DNA of 64,000 bases from Sideroxyarcus sp. (GCA_030651895.1 JAUSBR010000006.1:62001-126000), one strand, 5' to 3'. Counted from the stretch's first letter, positions 36,189-47,782 are shown. Numbers and translations: made by a program. The notes: generated from the letters alone by a model not told the origin.

Positions 36189-36989
36189 ATGAGAAGAGTG
36201 ATCGTTTCTTTGCTGGGACTGCTACTGGCACAAACCGTCTGCGCCACTGAATTGTTCGGCACCGTCGAAGCTGTATCCGGCGAAGCCACGGTGATCGATG
36301 TGACCGGTACTGGCAAGCGCATCACTTCCGGCGTGAAAATCTTTGCCGGCCAAAGCATCCAGACCGCTGCCGATGGCGAAGTGCACATCGTCACCAAAGA
36401 CAGCGGGCTCATCGCCCTGCGTCCGAACAGCAACTTCCGCATCGACCGCTATCAGGCCAAAGGCGAATCCTCGGACGAAGTTGTGTTCTCCCTGCTCAAA
36501 GGCGCGTTGCGATCCATCACCGGCTGGATTGCCAAAAGCAATGCTTCCGCCTATCGCCTGAATACCCCGACCACCACCATCGGCGTGCGCGGCACCGACC
36601 ACGAGACCACCGTCATCGACATTGCGGTGGATGATGATCAGCCCGGCACTTTCGACACCGTGAACGAAGGCGTCACCGTGATACGGACTGCACAGGGTGA
36701 GATCGAAGTGCACCCCGGCGAACATGCTTTCGCTCCGCGCGAGGCCGGTGTCGCACCGCGCTTGCTTGCCCAACGTCCAGGGTTCATGAAGCGCCGCGCG
36801 TTACGGATCGAAGAGCGCATCCAACAGCGCAAAGAGCATCTGTTCCAGAATGTGCAGCACCGGCTCAAGGAACGTGCAGGCGAACCGCGAGATGCTCCAG
36901 GCGACCGGAAACCGGGCATCAAGAACCGTCGCGAGGAAGCCAAGAAAAAGATTGAACAGCGCAGACCGCGCGAACGTCGCAATCCGTGA
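36189..36989 (+). CDS. FecR domain-containing exported protein
   Basis: The 266-residue precursor has a signal peptide (about 1-21, LLGLLLAQTVCA-TE) and a FecR domain (about 22-150: LFGTVEAVSGEATV, ITSGVKIFAGQSIQTAADG, VVFSLLKGALRSITG, TPTTTIGVRGTDHET). The C-terminal ~80 residues are highly basic and helical (RRALRIEERIQQRKEH, KKKIEQRRPRERRNP), much like the charged repeats of the DUF3106 and 11-residue-repeat proteins upstream. There is no transmembrane anti-sigma part, so it is not a classical FecR regulator but a periplasmic structural or sensing domain. GAGGGG precedes the ATG. The gene pairs with the beta-barrel protein that follows after 31 bases. Confidence 0.83.
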   Translation: MRRVIVSLLGLLLAQTVCATELFGTVEAVSGEATVIDVTGTGKRITSGVKIFAGQSIQTAADGEVHIVTKDSGLIALRPNSNFRIDRYQAKGESSDEVVFSLLKGALRSITGWIAKSNASAYRLNTPTTTIGVRGTDHETTVIDIAVDDDQPGTFDTVNEGVTVIRTAQGEIEVHPGEHAFAPREAGVAPRLLAQRPGFMKRRALRIEERIQQRKEHLFQNVQHRLKERAGEPRDAPGDRKPGIKNRREEAKKKIEQRRPRERRNP

Positions 36990-37020
36990 TCGTTAATCCG
37001 CAATAATTCAGAGGATACCT

Positions 37021-37899
37021 ATGCCCGTATTCGCCTCTCCGCTTCGCCTTGCCGCCCTTTTGTTCTTCGTGCCCAACTTGGCCTTGGCCGATGGTTATAC
37101 CGCCCTTAGCTACGGCTCCGGTCCGGACGATTACCGTTCATACAGTTTCACGGGTGATATTGATCTTTCCAAAACGGTAAAGCTCAGTCTCGATCACTTC
37201 CTCGCCCAATCGACCGGTGCAAGCAACACGCACCAAACCGGACTCGGTATCTCCTGGCAGGCATTGGAACTGGTCTCGGCTAACTACCGCTACTCCGAGA
37301 CCAACGATGGGACTTTCGCAGTCAAAGGCAGTGAAGGCGGCCTGTCCTTTGCGCTGGATACGCTCTGGCAAGGTGAGTTGCAGACTTCGTTCGATCTTGG
37401 CTACGGATCGTTCAAATACAAATCCGCCAATCCGCAAACTGTCGCGGCATCCAATTTTGTCCTGACGCAAAACAGAAACAGTTATGGCTTGAGTCAGGGC
37501 CTCACTTCCACCCTGACCCTGTATGGCTCGCATGATCAGTATAAATATGACCGCGATGTGAAAGCACTGGCCATTTTCCTGCTGAAGCGGACGCGCAACA
37601 CCTCCAAAGCTGCATTCAGCCTGCTGGCTTTCCCTGATAAGACCAACACGCTTGGAATGGGCTGGAGGGCAACTGACGCACTGAACCTGGATGTTTCGTT
37701 CAGCAAGACCACCACCCTGCTCGACCAGCAGCTGAAGAATGCGAGATTAAGTTTCGATTATCAGGCTAGTGACAGTTTGAATCTGGGCATCGCGGTCACG
37801 CGCAGCATCGCCTCCGCCATGGTGAATAACAGTGGTGTGACCGTCCAACCAGAGACGCGTGATAACTATTGGGAATTGACCGCAGGCTGGTCATTTTGA
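37021..37899 (+). CDS. Outer-membrane beta-barrel protein of unknown function
   Basis: The 292-residue precursor has a signal peptide (about 1-23, FVPNLALA-DG). Alternating polar/hydrophobic strands run throughout (SFTGDIDLSKTVKLSLDHFL, LDVSFSKTTTLLDQQL, DSLNLGIAVTRSIAS), and the C-terminus is YWELTAGWSF with a terminal Phe, the usual BAM recognition signal. About 12-14 strands would fit. No cysteines or binding motifs stand out. It is adjacent to the FecR-domain gene, and such pairs recur in betaproteobacteria, so the two may form an outer-membrane complex. Substrate or function cannot be read from the sequence. Confidence 0.78.
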   Translation: MPVFASPLRLAALLFFVPNLALADGYTALSYGSGPDDYRSYSFTGDIDLSKTVKLSLDHFLAQSTGASNTHQTGLGISWQALELVSANYRYSETNDGTFAVKGSEGGLSFALDTLWQGELQTSFDLGYGSFKYKSANPQTVAASNFVLTQNRNSYGLSQGLTSTLTLYGSHDQYKYDRDVKALAIFLLKRTRNTSKAAFSLLAFPDKTNTLGMGWRATDALNLDVSFSKTTTLLDQQLKNARLSFDYQASDSLNLGIAVTRSIASAMVNNSGVTVQPETRDNYWELTAGWSF

Positions 37900-37904
37900 G
37901 AATT

Positions 37905-37937
37905 TGATACAAAAGGGCAGACCTTGCATCTGCCCTT
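37905..37937 (-). terminator. Terminator of hemB
   Basis: A 9-bp perfect stem AAGGGCAGA (37913-37921) / TCTGCCCTT (37929-37937) lies just beyond the hemB stop. On the minus strand it runs into TTTTGTATC, a short U tract. There is no U tract on the + strand, so it serves hemB rather than the barrel gene. Confidence 0.65.
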
Positions 37938-37943
37938 GGTCTG

Positions 37944-39112
<1,169 letters not shown>

Positions 39113-39116
39113 CCCA

Positions 39117-39710
39117 TCATTCCTTGAGCCAGCCGGCAATCACCGCTTCAGCTTCATCCGTTCCCAATTTCTTAAGGCTGGAAAAAAGTTGCACCGTGCA
39201 TTGTGGGAAATGCTCTGCCAAAAACTCTTTGACCTCGCGCAATGTCTTGGTGGATTCCTGGCGGCTCAGCTTGTCGGATTTGGTAAGCAGGATATGGATG
39301 GGTTTGCCGGTCGGGGCGAACCAGCCCAGCATGCCCTGGTCGCGGTCGGTCAGCGGATGCCTTGCGTCCATGATCATCACCAGACCTGCCAATTCCTCGC
39401 GGGTCTGCAGATACTCGCTCAGCAAGTGCTCCCAGTGTGCCTGGACGTCGGGCGGCACTTTGGCATAACCATAGCCGGGCAGGTCGACCAGATAGTTGTT
39501 TTTGCCCAGCGAAAAGTAATTCAGGTGCTGCGTACGTCCAGGCGTCTTGCTGGTGTAGGCCAGACGCGTGTGGTTGGCCAGCGTGTTGATCGCGCTCGAC
39601 TTGCCCGCGTTGGAACGGCCGACGAAGGCGACTTCCTTGCCGCCGTGTAGCGGCAAGTCTTTCATGTGATTGACGGTGGTGTAGAACTCGGCCTGCGAGA
39701 AGAGTCCCAT
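39117..39710 (-). CDS. engB: Ribosome biogenesis GTPase EngB (YsxC/YihA)
   Basis: EngB is a circularly conserved TRAFAC GTPase needed for large-subunit assembly and division in many bacteria. The 197-residue protein has G1 [12 protein letters not shown], the switch region [15 protein letters not shown]3 DLPGYGYA, G4 TKSDKLSR and a G5-like SSLKKLG. The length is normal. The start shares a base with the hemL stop (TAATG), so it belongs to the thiD-thiE-hemL-engB transcript. The predicted small RNA ends four bases beyond its stop on the opposite strand. Confidence 0.96.
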   Translation of the reverse strand: MGLFSQAEFYTTVNHMKDLPLHGGKEVAFVGRSNAGKSSAINTLANHTRLAYTSKTPGRTQHLNYFSLGKNNYLVDLPGYGYAKVPPDVQAHWEHLLSEYLQTREELAGLVMIMDARHPLTDRDQGMLGWFAPTGKPIHILLTKSDKLSRQESTKTLREVKEFLAEHFPQCTVQLFSSLKKLGTDEAEAVIAGWLKE

Positions 39711-40993
39711 TATTTCCAGGCCGCGAAGATCTTGTCGGCCGCTGCGATGGTCGCCGCGATGTCGGCTTCCGTATGCGCTGCCGACACGAAACCAGCTTCG
39801 AACGCCGACGGTGCGAGATACACACCTTCGGCCAGCATGGCATGGAAGAAACGGTTGAACGCCGCCTTGTCACTCGCCATCACCTCGGCATAGGAGGTCG
39901 GTACGTTCGCGCTGAAGTACAGGCCGAACATACTGCCGATGGATTGGGCGCTGAACGGGATGCCGTGTTTCTTTGCGCTCGCGCTGATGCCTTCGGTCAT
40001 TTGCTTGGCGAGTTGTGTGAGGCGTTCGTAGAAGCCGGGGGCTTGCACCAGTTTCAGTGTGGTCAGACCTGCCGCCACTGCCACCGGATTGCCGGACAGC
40101 GTACCGGCCTGATACACGGCGCCCAGCGGAGCCAGACATTGCATAATGTCGCGGCGACCGCCGAAAGCGGCAGCAGGCAGACCGCCGCCCATCACCTTGC
40201 CCAGCGTGATCAGGTCCGGCTTGATGCCGTAATGGCCGTGCGCACCCTGCAGACCGACGCGGAAACCGGACATCACTTCATCCAAGATCAGCACCGCACC
40301 GTGCTTGGTGCACAGCTTGCGCATCGCATCGAGGAACTCGCGTTTGGGCAGAATGAGGTTCATGTTGCCCGCGACGGGTTCGACGATGACCGCGGCGATC
40401 TCGTTGCCGTATTCGGCGAAAGCTTTTTCCAGACCGGCCGCATCGTTGTAATCCAACACCGTGGTCAGCGCGGCGATTTCGGCAGGTACTCCGGAAGAGC
40501 TCGGTTGTCCGAACGTCAGCGCGCCGGAACCCGCCTTGACCAGCAGGCCGTCGGAATGGCCGTGGTAGCAGCCTTCAAATTTGATTATGCGCGAACGCCC
40601 CGTGAAACCGCGCGCCAGACGGATCGCTGTCATGGTGGCTTCGGTGCCGGAACTGACCAGGCGCACCATTTCGAGAGAAGGCAATATCTTGCACAGCGTC
40701 TCGGCAATCTCCAGTTCGGAGGCCGTCGGCGCACCGAAGCCCAAACCTTCCGCGGCAGCGGCCTGCACGGCCTTGACCACATCGGGATGGCAATGGCCGA
40801 CGATCATCGGCCCCCAGGAGTTCACGTAGTCGATATAGCGCTTGTCATCCGCATCCCATACATACGCGCCCTTGCCGCGCTTGAAGAACAGCGGCGTGCC
40901 GCCGACCGACTTGAACGCGCGCACCGGCGAGTTCACGCCGCCGGGGATGAGCTTTTGGGATTGGTCGAAGAGTTCTTGGTTATGCGATGTCAT
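39710..40993 (-). CDS. hemL: Glutamate-1-semialdehyde 2,1-aminomutase
   Basis: HemL converts glutamate-1-semialdehyde to 5-aminolevulinate by the C5 pathway. The 427-residue PLP enzyme has [12 protein letters not shown], the [14 protein letters not shown] phosphate loop, [13 protein letters not shown], and the PLP lysine in [17 protein letters not shown]. The ATG at 40993 ([20 protein letters not shown]) overlaps the thiE stop by ATGA. A longer frame upstream is within thiE. Together with hemB, two early heme steps lie within 3 kb but on separate transcripts. Confidence 0.97.
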   Translation of the reverse strand: MTSHNQELFDQSQKLIPGGVNSPVRAFKSVGGTPLFFKRGKGAYVWDADDKRYIDYVNSWGPMIVGHCHPDVVKAVQAAAAEGLGFGAPTASELEIAETLCKILPSLEMVRLVSSGTEATMTAIRLARGFTGRSRIIKFEGCYHGHSDGLLVKAGSGALTFGQPSSSGVPAEIAALTTVLDYNDAAGLEKAFAEYGNEIAAVIVEPVAGNMNLILPKREFLDAMRKLCTKHGAVLILDEVMSGFRVGLQGAHGHYGIKPDLITLGKVMGGGLPAAAFGGRRDIMQCLAPLGAVYQAGTLSGNPVAVAAGLTTLKLVQAPGFYERLTQLAKQMTEGISASAKKHGIPFSAQSIGSMFGLYFSANVPTSYAEVMASDKAAFNRFFHAMLAEGVYLAPSAFEAGFVSAAHTEADIAATIAAADKIFAAWK

Positions 40994-41634
40994 GCTGTTC
41001 TGCCTTGCCTGAATAGATTGGAAAATTCCCTTGCTGCCTGTTCGATGTCCGCCGCGTCCCACAACGCCGTGATCACTGCCAGCGCATCCGCGCCCGCATC
41101 GATCAGCGCCCCGCCGTTCTGCGCCGTGATACCGCCGATGGCGACGATGGGCACGTTCAACTCGGCACGCACTGTCCTGAGCAACTGCACGTCAGCCTTC
41201 ACGGCCTCGGGCTTCACACTGGACGGGAAGAACGCACCGAACGCCACGTAATCCGCGCCTTGCCTTGCCGCCTCCAGCGCCAACGGAGCGCGATTATAGC
41301 AAGACACACCGATGATCCCGGCCCCGCCCAACAATGCACCTGCCGCCGCCACGCTGCCGTCCTCGCCGCCCAGGTGCACACCGTCGGCCTCGACTTCTGC
41401 CGCCAGTCGCGCGTCGTCGTTCACGATGAAGGTGGAAGAAAACTCGCGGGTGAGTTGGCACAAGGCATGCGCCTGCTGCAGCTTCAATGCTGCATCGGCA
41501 GATTTATTGCGGTATTGCAGCACCTGCACGCCGCCCTGTAATGCCAGCCTGACCTTGCGTAACAGTTCCGCCGTATCAGTCTCATCCGGCGTAATGGCGT
41601 ACAAACCTTTAATGGCGGGTCTCTTCGCCGACAT
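40990..41634 (-). CDS. thiE: Thiamine-phosphate synthase
   Basis: ThiE joins HMP-pyrophosphate with the thiazole phosphate to make thiamine phosphate. The 214-residue TIM-barrel protein shows [12 protein letters not shown] at the N-terminus, VQYRNKS-like [34 protein letters not shown], and [15 protein letters not shown], with GGI in [12 protein letters not shown]. The ATG at 41634 was chosen (GAAG upstream), giving a 26-base overlap with thiD. An ATG three codons earlier is also possible. It lies in the thiD-thiE-hemL-engB unit. Confidence 0.93.
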   Translation of the reverse strand: MSAKRPAIKGLYAITPDETDTAELLRKVRLALQGGVQVLQYRNKSADAALKLQQAHALCQLTREFSSTFIVNDDARLAAEVEADGVHLGGEDGSVAAAGALLGGAGIIGVSCYNRAPLALEAARQGADYVAFGAFFPSSVKPEAVKADVQLLRTVRAELNVPIVAIGGITAQNGGALIDAGADALAVITALWDAADIEQAAREFSNLFRQGRTA

Positions 41635-42445
41635 CGTCTTCATCGCGCGCCCAGAACAAACGGTCCGGGATGTGCTGTCCCATGCCGGGACGGAAGCCGT
41701 ATTTGAGCGCTTCCCAAGTGTATTCCTGCGCTTCGTGCACCGCTTCCTCGATGGGCAGACCATTCGCCAGCAAGGCAGCGATGGCCGAGGCCAGCGTGCA
41801 GCCGGAGCCGTGATAGATACCCGGCAGGCGCGGCCAGTTGTCGCTGCGGATCAGGCCGCGTTCGCCGTACAGATTGTTGATGACCTTGGGGGTGTTCTCG
41901 TGCGTGCCGGTGATGAGCACGTATTCGCAACCGAATTGCAGGATGCGCTTGGAACATTCCGCCAGGCTGGGATCGTCCGCCTCGTTGTCTTCGTCCAGCA
42001 CCAGGCGGCGCGCTTCCATGCTGTTCGGGGTGAGGATAGTAGTCTGCGGCAGCAGCAGTTCGCGCAAAGCATCCAGCATGTCCTCGTTCGCCAGCTCGTC
42101 GCCGCGGCCGGAGGCCAGCACCGGATCGAACACCAGCGGGATATCGGGGTAGTCGGAGATGATCTCGGCGATGACGGCGATGTTCTCGACGCTGCCCAAC
42201 AGGCCGATCTTGAACGCCGCAACCGGCATGTCTTCCAGTACCGCACGCGCCTGGTCCGCCACCCAATCGGAATCCACCGGCTGCACGTCATCGACGCCGC
42301 TGGTGTCCTGCACGGTGATGCCGGTGACCACGGCCAGCGGATGACAACCCATGCTGGCGATGGTCAGTATGTCTGCCTGCATGCCCGCACCGCAACTGGG
42401 ATCGGTTGCCGCAAAAGTGAGAACTATCGGTGGAACATCGGACAT
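41609..42445 (-). CDS. thiD: Hydroxymethylpyrimidine/phosphomethylpyrimidine kinase
   Basis: ThiD phosphorylates HMP and then HMP-phosphate in the pyrimidine branch of thiamine synthesis. The 278-residue ribokinase-fold protein has FAATDPSCGAGMQADILTI, VVTGITVQDTSGV, LVFDPVLASGRGDEL and the anion-hole motif YHGSGCTLASAIAALLANG. A serine-to-cysteine-type variation (DPSCGAG rather than DSSGGAG) is within the family range. It opens the thiD-thiE-hemL-engB transcript, and 55 bases separate it from rsmA. No TPP riboswitch could fit there. Confidence 0.95.
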   Translation of the reverse strand: MSDVPPIVLTFAATDPSCGAGMQADILTIASMGCHPLAVVTGITVQDTSGVDDVQPVDSDWVADQARAVLEDMPVAAFKIGLLGSVENIAVIAEIISDYPDIPLVFDPVLASGRGDELANEDMLDALRELLLPQTTILTPNSMEARRLVLDEDNEADDPSLAECSKRILQFGCEYVLITGTHENTPKVINNLYGERGLIRSDNWPRLPGIYHGSGCTLASAIAALLANGLPIEEAVHEAQEYTWEALKYGFRPGMGQHIPDRLFWARDEDDVGEETRH

Positions 42446-42500
42446 GATGGATGGGCGGCCTGCTTTGATTGACGAGTGCCGATTTTACCCGAATCCTGCC

Positions 42501-43277
42501 TTAAGCGCGCCCGCTCAGGTGGTTGGCGATACGGGTAAATTCGGCCACACCCAGATTCTCGGCACGCAACTGCGCGTCGACGCCCAAACCAGCCAGATCG
42601 GCTTCCGTCAGCCATGCCTTGAGCGTGTTGCGCAGGGTCTTGCGGCGCTGGCCAAAGGCGGCGGAAACCACCTGTGCGTACAGTGTCTCGTCCTTCACCT
42701 CGATCTTGTCGGAGGGAATGGGGATCATGCGCACGATGGCGGAATCCACCTTGGGCGCAGGGCGGAACGATTCGGGTGGCACGTCGAGCAGTTTCTCCAT
42801 GTAGAAACGGTATTGCAGCATCACCGACAAGCGCCCGAAGGCCGGAGTGGAAGGATCAGCCACCATGCGCTCGACCACTTCGTTCTGCAACATGAAATGC
42901 ATGTCGGTGATGCGCGCGGCATAAGCGGCAAAGTGGAACAGCAGCGGCGAGGAGATGTTGTAAGGCAGGTTTCCGACGATGCGCAGCGGCGTGCCCAGCG
43001 TGGCGAAATCGAACTTCAGCGCATCCCCTTCGTGGATGACGATCTTGTCCTGCGGGTAATCGGTTTTCAGGCGCGCGATGATGTCGCGGTCGATCTCGAC
43101 CACATGCAGCTTGTTCAGGGCCTTCAGCAGCGGGCGCGTCAGCGCACCGAGGCCGGGGCCGATCTCGACCATGTTGTCGTCCGGCTCGGGGCGGATGGCA
43201 CGGACAATGTCGGCGATGATGTTCTGGTCGACGAGGAAATTCTGTCCAAAGCTTTTTTTGGCCTTATGCCCGTTCAT
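42501..43277 (-). CDS. rsmA: 16S rRNA (adenine(1518)-N6/adenine(1519)-N6)-dimethyltransferase RsmA (KsgA)
   Basis: RsmA dimethylates two adjacent adenines in the 3' hairpin of 16S rRNA late in small-subunit assembly. The 258-residue protein has [14 protein letters not shown], the SAM motif [23 protein letters not shown], and the catalytic [11 protein letters not shown]. The ATG at 43277 is preceded by GGAG and overlaps pdxA by 14 bases. It is the last gene of the lptD-surA-pdxA-rsmA operon, an order conserved with E. coli. Confidence 0.97.
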   Translation of the reverse strand: MNGHKAKKSFGQNFLVDQNIIADIVRAIRPEPDDNMVEIGPGLGALTRPLLKALNKLHVVEIDRDIIARLKTDYPQDKIVIHEGDALKFDFATLGTPLRIVGNLPYNISSPLLFHFAAYAARITDMHFMLQNEVVERMVADPSTPAFGRLSVMLQYRFYMEKLLDVPPESFRPAPKVDSAIVRMIPIPSDKIEVKDETLYAQVVSAAFGQRRKTLRNTLKAWLTEADLAGLGVDAQLRAENLGVAEFTRIANHLSGRA

Positions 43278-44238
43278 GTCGCACCATCTCCTCTGCGACC
43301 TTGATCGCTTCCAACAAACTACCGACATTGGCCTTGCCCGTGCCCGCCAGTTCCAGCGCAGTACCGTGATCGACCGAGGTACGGATGAAAGGCAGGCCCA
43401 GTGTGATATTCACCCCTTCGCCGAAGCTGGCGTGCTTGAGCACCGGCAAGCCCTGATCGTGATACATGGTCAGCACGGCATCGCATTCCTTCAGGCGGTG
43501 TGCGGCGAACAGGGTGTCGGCGGGAATAGGTGCGCTCACTTTCATGCCTTCGGCGCGAAGCTTGTCCAGCACCGGGATCATCACTTCGATCTCTTCGCGC
43601 CCGAGATGACCGCCTTCGCCCGCATGCGGATTCAGACCCGCCACCAGGATGCGCGGCTTGGCGATGCCAAAGCGGCATTGCAGGTCGCGTTGCAGGATGC
43701 GCAGGATGTCTTCCAGCAGGGGTTGGGTAATAGTGTCGGCCACCTCGCGCAGCGGCAGATGCGTGGTCGCCAGCGCCACGCGCATGCCACCGCCCGCGAG
43801 CATCATCACGACCAGCGGTGTGTGCGTCTGTTCGGCAAGGAATTCGGTGTGGCCGGTGAAGGGGATTCCGGCATCGTTGATGACACCCTTGTGCACAGGC
43901 GCAGTGACCATACCGGCGAACTCGCCCGACAGACAACCCTGCAGCGCCCGGCGCAATGTCTCGAGCACATAGGGAGCATTCGCACTGTCCAATTTTCCGG
44001 CTTGAGCAGGCCGTGCCAGCGGAACGTGCAGCACATTCAGTTTGCCCTTCGCCAAGGAGGCGGCGGGGGCGTAATCATGGACAGAGACTTCGATACCGAG
44101 CAGCGCTGCACGCTGCAGCAGCAGCGTCTTGTCGGCGATCACCACCAGCGGAGCATTATGCCGAACGAGTTGCAGGCAGAGGTCGGGACCTATACCTGCC
44201 GGTTCGCCTGTGGTGATGACCAGCGGTCGTTGCGTCAC
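43264..44238 (-). CDS. pdxA: 4-hydroxythreonine-4-phosphate dehydrogenase
   Basis: PdxA oxidises 4-phosphohydroxy-L-threonine in the DXP-dependent pyridoxal phosphate pathway, with NAD. The 324-residue protein begins with [14 protein letters not shown] and contains the metal-binding histidines in [36 protein letters not shown] and [13 protein letters not shown]. The length is normal. It overlaps surA by ATGA and rsmA by 14 bases. Confidence 0.97.
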   Translation of the reverse strand: MTQRPLVITTGEPAGIGPDLCLQLVRHNAPLVVIADKTLLLQRAALLGIEVSVHDYAPAASLAKGKLNVLHVPLARPAQAGKLDSANAPYVLETLRRALQGCLSGEFAGMVTAPVHKGVINDAGIPFTGHTEFLAEQTHTPLVVMMLAGGGMRVALATTHLPLREVADTITQPLLEDILRILQRDLQCRFGIAKPRILVAGLNPHAGEGGHLGREEIEVMIPVLDKLRAEGMKVSAPIPADTLFAAHRLKECDAVLTMYHDQGLPVLKHASFGEGVNITLGLPFIRTSVDHGTALELAGTGKANVGSLLEAIKVAEEMVRHERA

Positions 44239-45536
44239 TTGGCAGCGTTGCGGTACTCGACAAAAGCGCGGTCGCGCAGCTGGCGCAACCAGTCCTGGAA
44301 GGCCTCGTCCGACTTGAAGGTGCGGATGGCGTTGCGGGCGCGCTGGCGTTTCTGTTCCACGCTCACGTCGGTATTGCGGCGTTCCAGCACCTGGATGAGG
44401 TGCCAGCCAAAGCCGGACTGTACCAAACCGCTCACCTGGCCGACTTTCAGGGAATCCATCCCGCCTTCGAATTCCGGCACCGTTTCGCCGGGTGACAACC
44501 AGCCCAGATCGCCGCCTTGGGATGCGCTGCCGTCCTCGGAGTGCAGGCGTGCCTGCTCGGCAAAATCCGCTCCCTTGTCGATACGCTGCTTGATCTCCTG
44601 CAAACGCTCTTTCGCTTCGTTCTCGGAAACCAGCTCACTGGTCTTGATCAGGATGTGACGCGCATGCGTCTGCATGATGACGACCGGCGTGTCCTTGCTG
44701 CGGCGATCCAGCAGTTTGACGATGTGAAACCCGTTGGGGCTGCGCAGGATGGGGCTCACTTCACCCGGCTTCATCTTCTGCAACGATTCGGCGAACAACG
44801 GCGGCAGACGATCTGCCGGACGCCAACCGATCTCGCCGCCCTTGAGCGCATCCTGCGCGTCGGAAAAACCTGCCGCCACCTGCGCGAACGACTCGCCGCC
44901 GCGCAACTTTGCCAGCGCCTGCTCGGCGCGTGTGCGATAGGTCTGAATCTTGTCGGCACTGGCCTGCTCAGGAACGACGATCATGATGTGCGCGAGTTGC
45001 AGCTCTTCGCCTTTACCTTCCTGGCGCTCCTGGTTGCTCAGATAGTTGTCGACATCGTTCTCGCTGATGACCAGCTTGCCGTCGACTTCACGTTCGCGCA
45101 GGCGTACCGAGATCATCTCGGTGCGGATCTCCTCGCGAAAATCCTTGAAGATGGTTCCTTCCTGTTCCAGCTTGGCGCGGAACGCGGCCACCGAGGGAAA
45201 CTTGTTCTGCTGCGCGATGCGCAGAATGGTCTTGTCCAGTTGCGCGTCGTCCACGCGCATGCCGCTGTCCTTGGCGAACTGCGCCTGCAATTTCTCAATG
45301 ATCATGCGTTCCTGCACCTGCCGCTCCAGAATGTTCCGGTCGGGCAGGGAGGTCTTTTGCTTCAGCAGCATTCTGGTGACACTGGCAACGCGCTCGTCCA
45401 ATTCCCTGCGGGTGATGACGTCATCGTTCACGATCACTTCGACGCGGTCGATCGGAACTGGCTGCTTCTGCGGTTCTGCCGCGGAAGCGATGGCAGTGCA
45501 GGCGGCCAGGGATACAACGAAGAATATTCTCAGCAT
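44235..45536 (-). CDS. surA: Periplasmic chaperone and peptidyl-prolyl isomerase SurA
   Basis: SurA escorts unfolded outer-membrane proteins, including LptD, across the periplasm. The 433-residue precursor has a signal peptide ([19 protein letters not shown]), the N-terminal chaperone domain ([19 protein letters not shown]) and two parvulin domains ([11 protein letters not shown] ... [13 protein letters not shown], and [13 protein letters not shown] ... [17 protein letters not shown]). A C-terminal helix completes it. The ATG at 45536 has AAAGAG upstream; an upstream TTG (45548) is an alternative. It lies 23 bases after lptD, a functionally sensible pairing. Confidence 0.96.
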   Translation of the reverse strand: MLRIFFVVSLAACTAIASAAEPQKQPVPIDRVEVIVNDDVITRRELDERVASVTRMLLKQKTSLPDRNILERQVQERMIIEKLQAQFAKDSGMRVDDAQLDKTILRIAQQNKFPSVAAFRAKLEQEGTIFKDFREEIRTEMISVRLREREVDGKLVISENDVDNYLSNQERQEGKGEELQLAHIMIVVPEQASADKIQTYRTRAEQALAKLRGGESFAQVAAGFSDAQDALKGGEIGWRPADRLPPLFAESLQKMKPGEVSPILRSPNGFHIVKLLDRRSKDTPVVIMQTHARHILIKTSELVSENEAKERLQEIKQRIDKGADFAEQARLHSEDGSASQGGDLGWLSPGETVPEFEGGMDSLKVGQVSGLVQSGFGWHLIQVLERRNTDVSVEQKRQRARNAIRTFKSDEAFQDWLRQLRDRAFVEYRNAAK

Positions 45537-45559
45537 GTTCTCTTTCAATTATCGTTCAA

Positions 45560-47782
45560 TCAACGCAACCCGTCTTCAGGCTGCTCGGCAGGTATGCTGT
45601 TCAGTTTGGTGTAGCCGGTCACGCTGCTGCGCAAAGCATCGAGCGGATCGGACCCGATACGCACCAGGTCGTTCAATTCCAGTTGCAAAAAGACTCCGGT
45701 GGATCGCTCACGGGTTGCGGATGTGAAGCTCTGCGCCACGAAACGCATCGCCCAGCAGGCCTGATTATACTCAAGCCCCGCCAGCGCCTCCAAAGAACGA
45801 TGGTCTTGCAGCGAATAGTTCAGACGCGCTACACCATGCCAGCGCGCAAACAACGGCCATTGCGCGGAGACGTCCGCCTGGCGCAAAGTATTGCGGGTGA
45901 AGCGATAACCGAGATTAAGCAACTTGCCCGCCTCGGGATTATAGCGGGCCATCGTGTAATACGATTCGGTATGCGACTGGTTGGGGTTGTACTGGAACAG
46001 ACTGTCCAGCGTCCAGGCCTTGCTCACCCTGCCGCCGATGCTCAACAGGATGTCAGAACGGCTGGTGTTGGTATTGCCTGTAGTCGTCACCAGATTCACG
46101 CGCGGCGCGGTGAAGCTGAAACGTTCGCCCACCATCACACGCAGCCGTTCGCTGCCGTCTTCTGCATCAATCGCGCGCGAGGTCAGCGCCAGCGTGGCCA
46201 TGTTCGCATCACCCACCCGGTCGCTGCCGAAGAAGCGATTCTCGGTGAATACCTGCGCGAAGTTGAACGGGGCCTGAGCCGAGTCGAAATTCGGCAACTG
46301 GCTCTGGTCGCGGTACGGCACATAGACGTAGAACAGGCGCGGCTCCAGGGTCTGCACGTAGCCGTTGCCCAGAAATGAATCGTCGCGTTCGAACACCATC
46401 CCCGTATCCGTGCTGAAGACGGGTATGGTGCGCGAAGCATCCGGCAATGACGTTGAATTGTTCGCCCCCATCCGGTATTCAGTGTGATGCACCCCCAGCT
46501 TGGGCGTCATGTAATACCCGAGATCGCTCAGCAACGGATAACTCATCGATGGGTAGAGCACCAGCCGTTGCGCATTGATAGCTGTGTCGTGGCGAAAATC
46601 AACGTATTCGCTGGCGACTCTGATGTCCGCGTCAGCCAATGTATCTTGCGCATTCAGGCTGAGCTGCGGCTGGCGACGATAGGGAAGCACCACGGGAGCC
46701 AGCGGATCCTGCAAGGTCTGGTAACGCTGTACTTTCGCCGAGGCGCTCCACCAATCGGCACCGTATGTCAGCACACCCTCGCGTAACAGGTTGGTCTGCG
46801 ACGTTCCGCTCACCAGGGTGGAAAGATCGCGGAAATACTCATCGTCCGAAACGCGATTGAGGTTGAGTGCCGACCCGACCCCGCCGCCCAGCGACTGGGA
46901 ATGCACCAGCGCGACGCGATTGCGCTGGAGCTTGCTCATACGGTCGTAGGGCAATACCTCGTACTGGATCTGTCCGACATACGAGGGGTTCATGTAACGA
47001 AACTCGTTGTTGAACTGCGTCCCGCGCCTGGCGATCATGCGCGGCGCAATGGTTGCATCGTAGTTGGGTGCGATGTTCCAGTAATACGGCAGCGTCATCT
47101 CGGTACCGCCTTTGTTGGTGCTGCCGAAAGTCGGCCCCAGGAATCCGGATCGGCGATTGTCGTTCAGTCCGAAATCCATCCATGGCGTGTAGAGGATAGG
47201 CACACCCTTGAACTCGACGCGCGCGTGATGCGCCACCCCGACCTGAGTGGTACGATCGATATCCAGGCGACTCATGCGCAACAACCAGTCGTCATTTCCC
47301 GCCGGACAGGTGGTATAGGACGCATCCTCAAAGATGTAATTCATCCTTCCGGCGATCTGTACACTTTCGGCAGCGCCGCGGGCGTGGTTCTCGCTGAATT
47401 CGAAGCGCGGCTGCAGCATCTCACCCAGATAAGTGTCCAGATTCAGTTTCAGCACCGGCCCGCTGACCACCGAGCCGGGCTGCTGGATGCGGACATCGCC
47501 CACTGCCAGCACGTCCTTGCTTACCTGCCCGTAGACCAGATGCCCAGCACTGATCACCTGCCTGCCCTGACGCAACTCGACATTGCCGTTGGCTTCCAGC
47601 TGATCGTCCTTCTTGGCTTCCACATGCTGCGCGCTGATGAACGCCGCGCCCCCCTCGGAGGGCGGAGGTGTCTTTTTGAATGTGCGATCCAGCTTCAACG
47701 GCAGGGCCGCTTCTTCGGCAAAGCCGAACAGCGGAAATGTCCCCAGCAGAAGGAAGATGATTGGACTAAAGCGGAAACGCAT
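45560..47782 (-). CDS. lptD: LPS-assembly protein LptD
   Basis: LptD is the outer-membrane barrel that inserts lipopolysaccharide into the outer leaflet together with LptE. The 740-residue precursor has a signal peptide (MRFRFSPIIFLLLGTFPLFGFA-EE), the N-terminal OstA jellyroll (ISAQHVEAKKDDQLEANGNVELRQG), and a large C-terminal barrel with many aromatic strand ends. LptD motifs include GVPILYTPWMDFGLN and NDNRRSGFLGPTFGS. The conserved cysteines are few (one in SYTTCPAGN, one in QACWAMRF), fitting a reduced disulfide set. The ATG at 47782 is used; a longer frame crosses into the divergent gene. Confidence 0.96.
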   Translation of the reverse strand: MRFRFSPIIFLLLGTFPLFGFAEEAALPLKLDRTFKKTPPPSEGGAAFISAQHVEAKKDDQLEANGNVELRQGRQVISAGHLVYGQVSKDVLAVGDVRIQQPGSVVSGPVLKLNLDTYLGEMLQPRFEFSENHARGAAESVQIAGRMNYIFEDASYTTCPAGNDDWLLRMSRLDIDRTTQVGVAHHARVEFKGVPILYTPWMDFGLNDNRRSGFLGPTFGSTNKGGTEMTLPYYWNIAPNYDATIAPRMIARRGTQFNNEFRYMNPSYVGQIQYEVLPYDRMSKLQRNRVALVHSQSLGGGVGSALNLNRVSDDEYFRDLSTLVSGTSQTNLLREGVLTYGADWWSASAKVQRYQTLQDPLAPVVLPYRRQPQLSLNAQDTLADADIRVASEYVDFRHDTAINAQRLVLYPSMSYPLLSDLGYYMTPKLGVHHTEYRMGANNSTSLPDASRTIPVFSTDTGMVFERDDSFLGNGYVQTLEPRLFYVYVPYRDQSQLPNFDSAQAPFNFAQVFTENRFFGSDRVGDANMATLALTSRAIDAEDGSERLRVMVGERFSFTAPRVNLVTTTGNTNTSRSDILLSIGGRVSKAWTLDSLFQYNPNQSHTESYYTMARYNPEAGKLLNLGYRFTRNTLRQADVSAQWPLFARWHGVARLNYSLQDHRSLEALAGLEYNQACWAMRFVAQSFTSATRERSTGVFLQLELNDLVRIGSDPLDALRSSVTGYTKLNSIPAEQPEDGLR

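Noticed and set aside
39773-41251. A + strand open frame of nearly 500 codons opposite hemL and thiE
   Set aside because: Antisense to conserved enzymes with full motifs; no recognisable domain.
42446-42500. Possible TPP riboswitch before thiD
   Set aside because: Only 55 bases separate thiD from rsmA, too short for the aptamer, and no TPP-box motifs are present.
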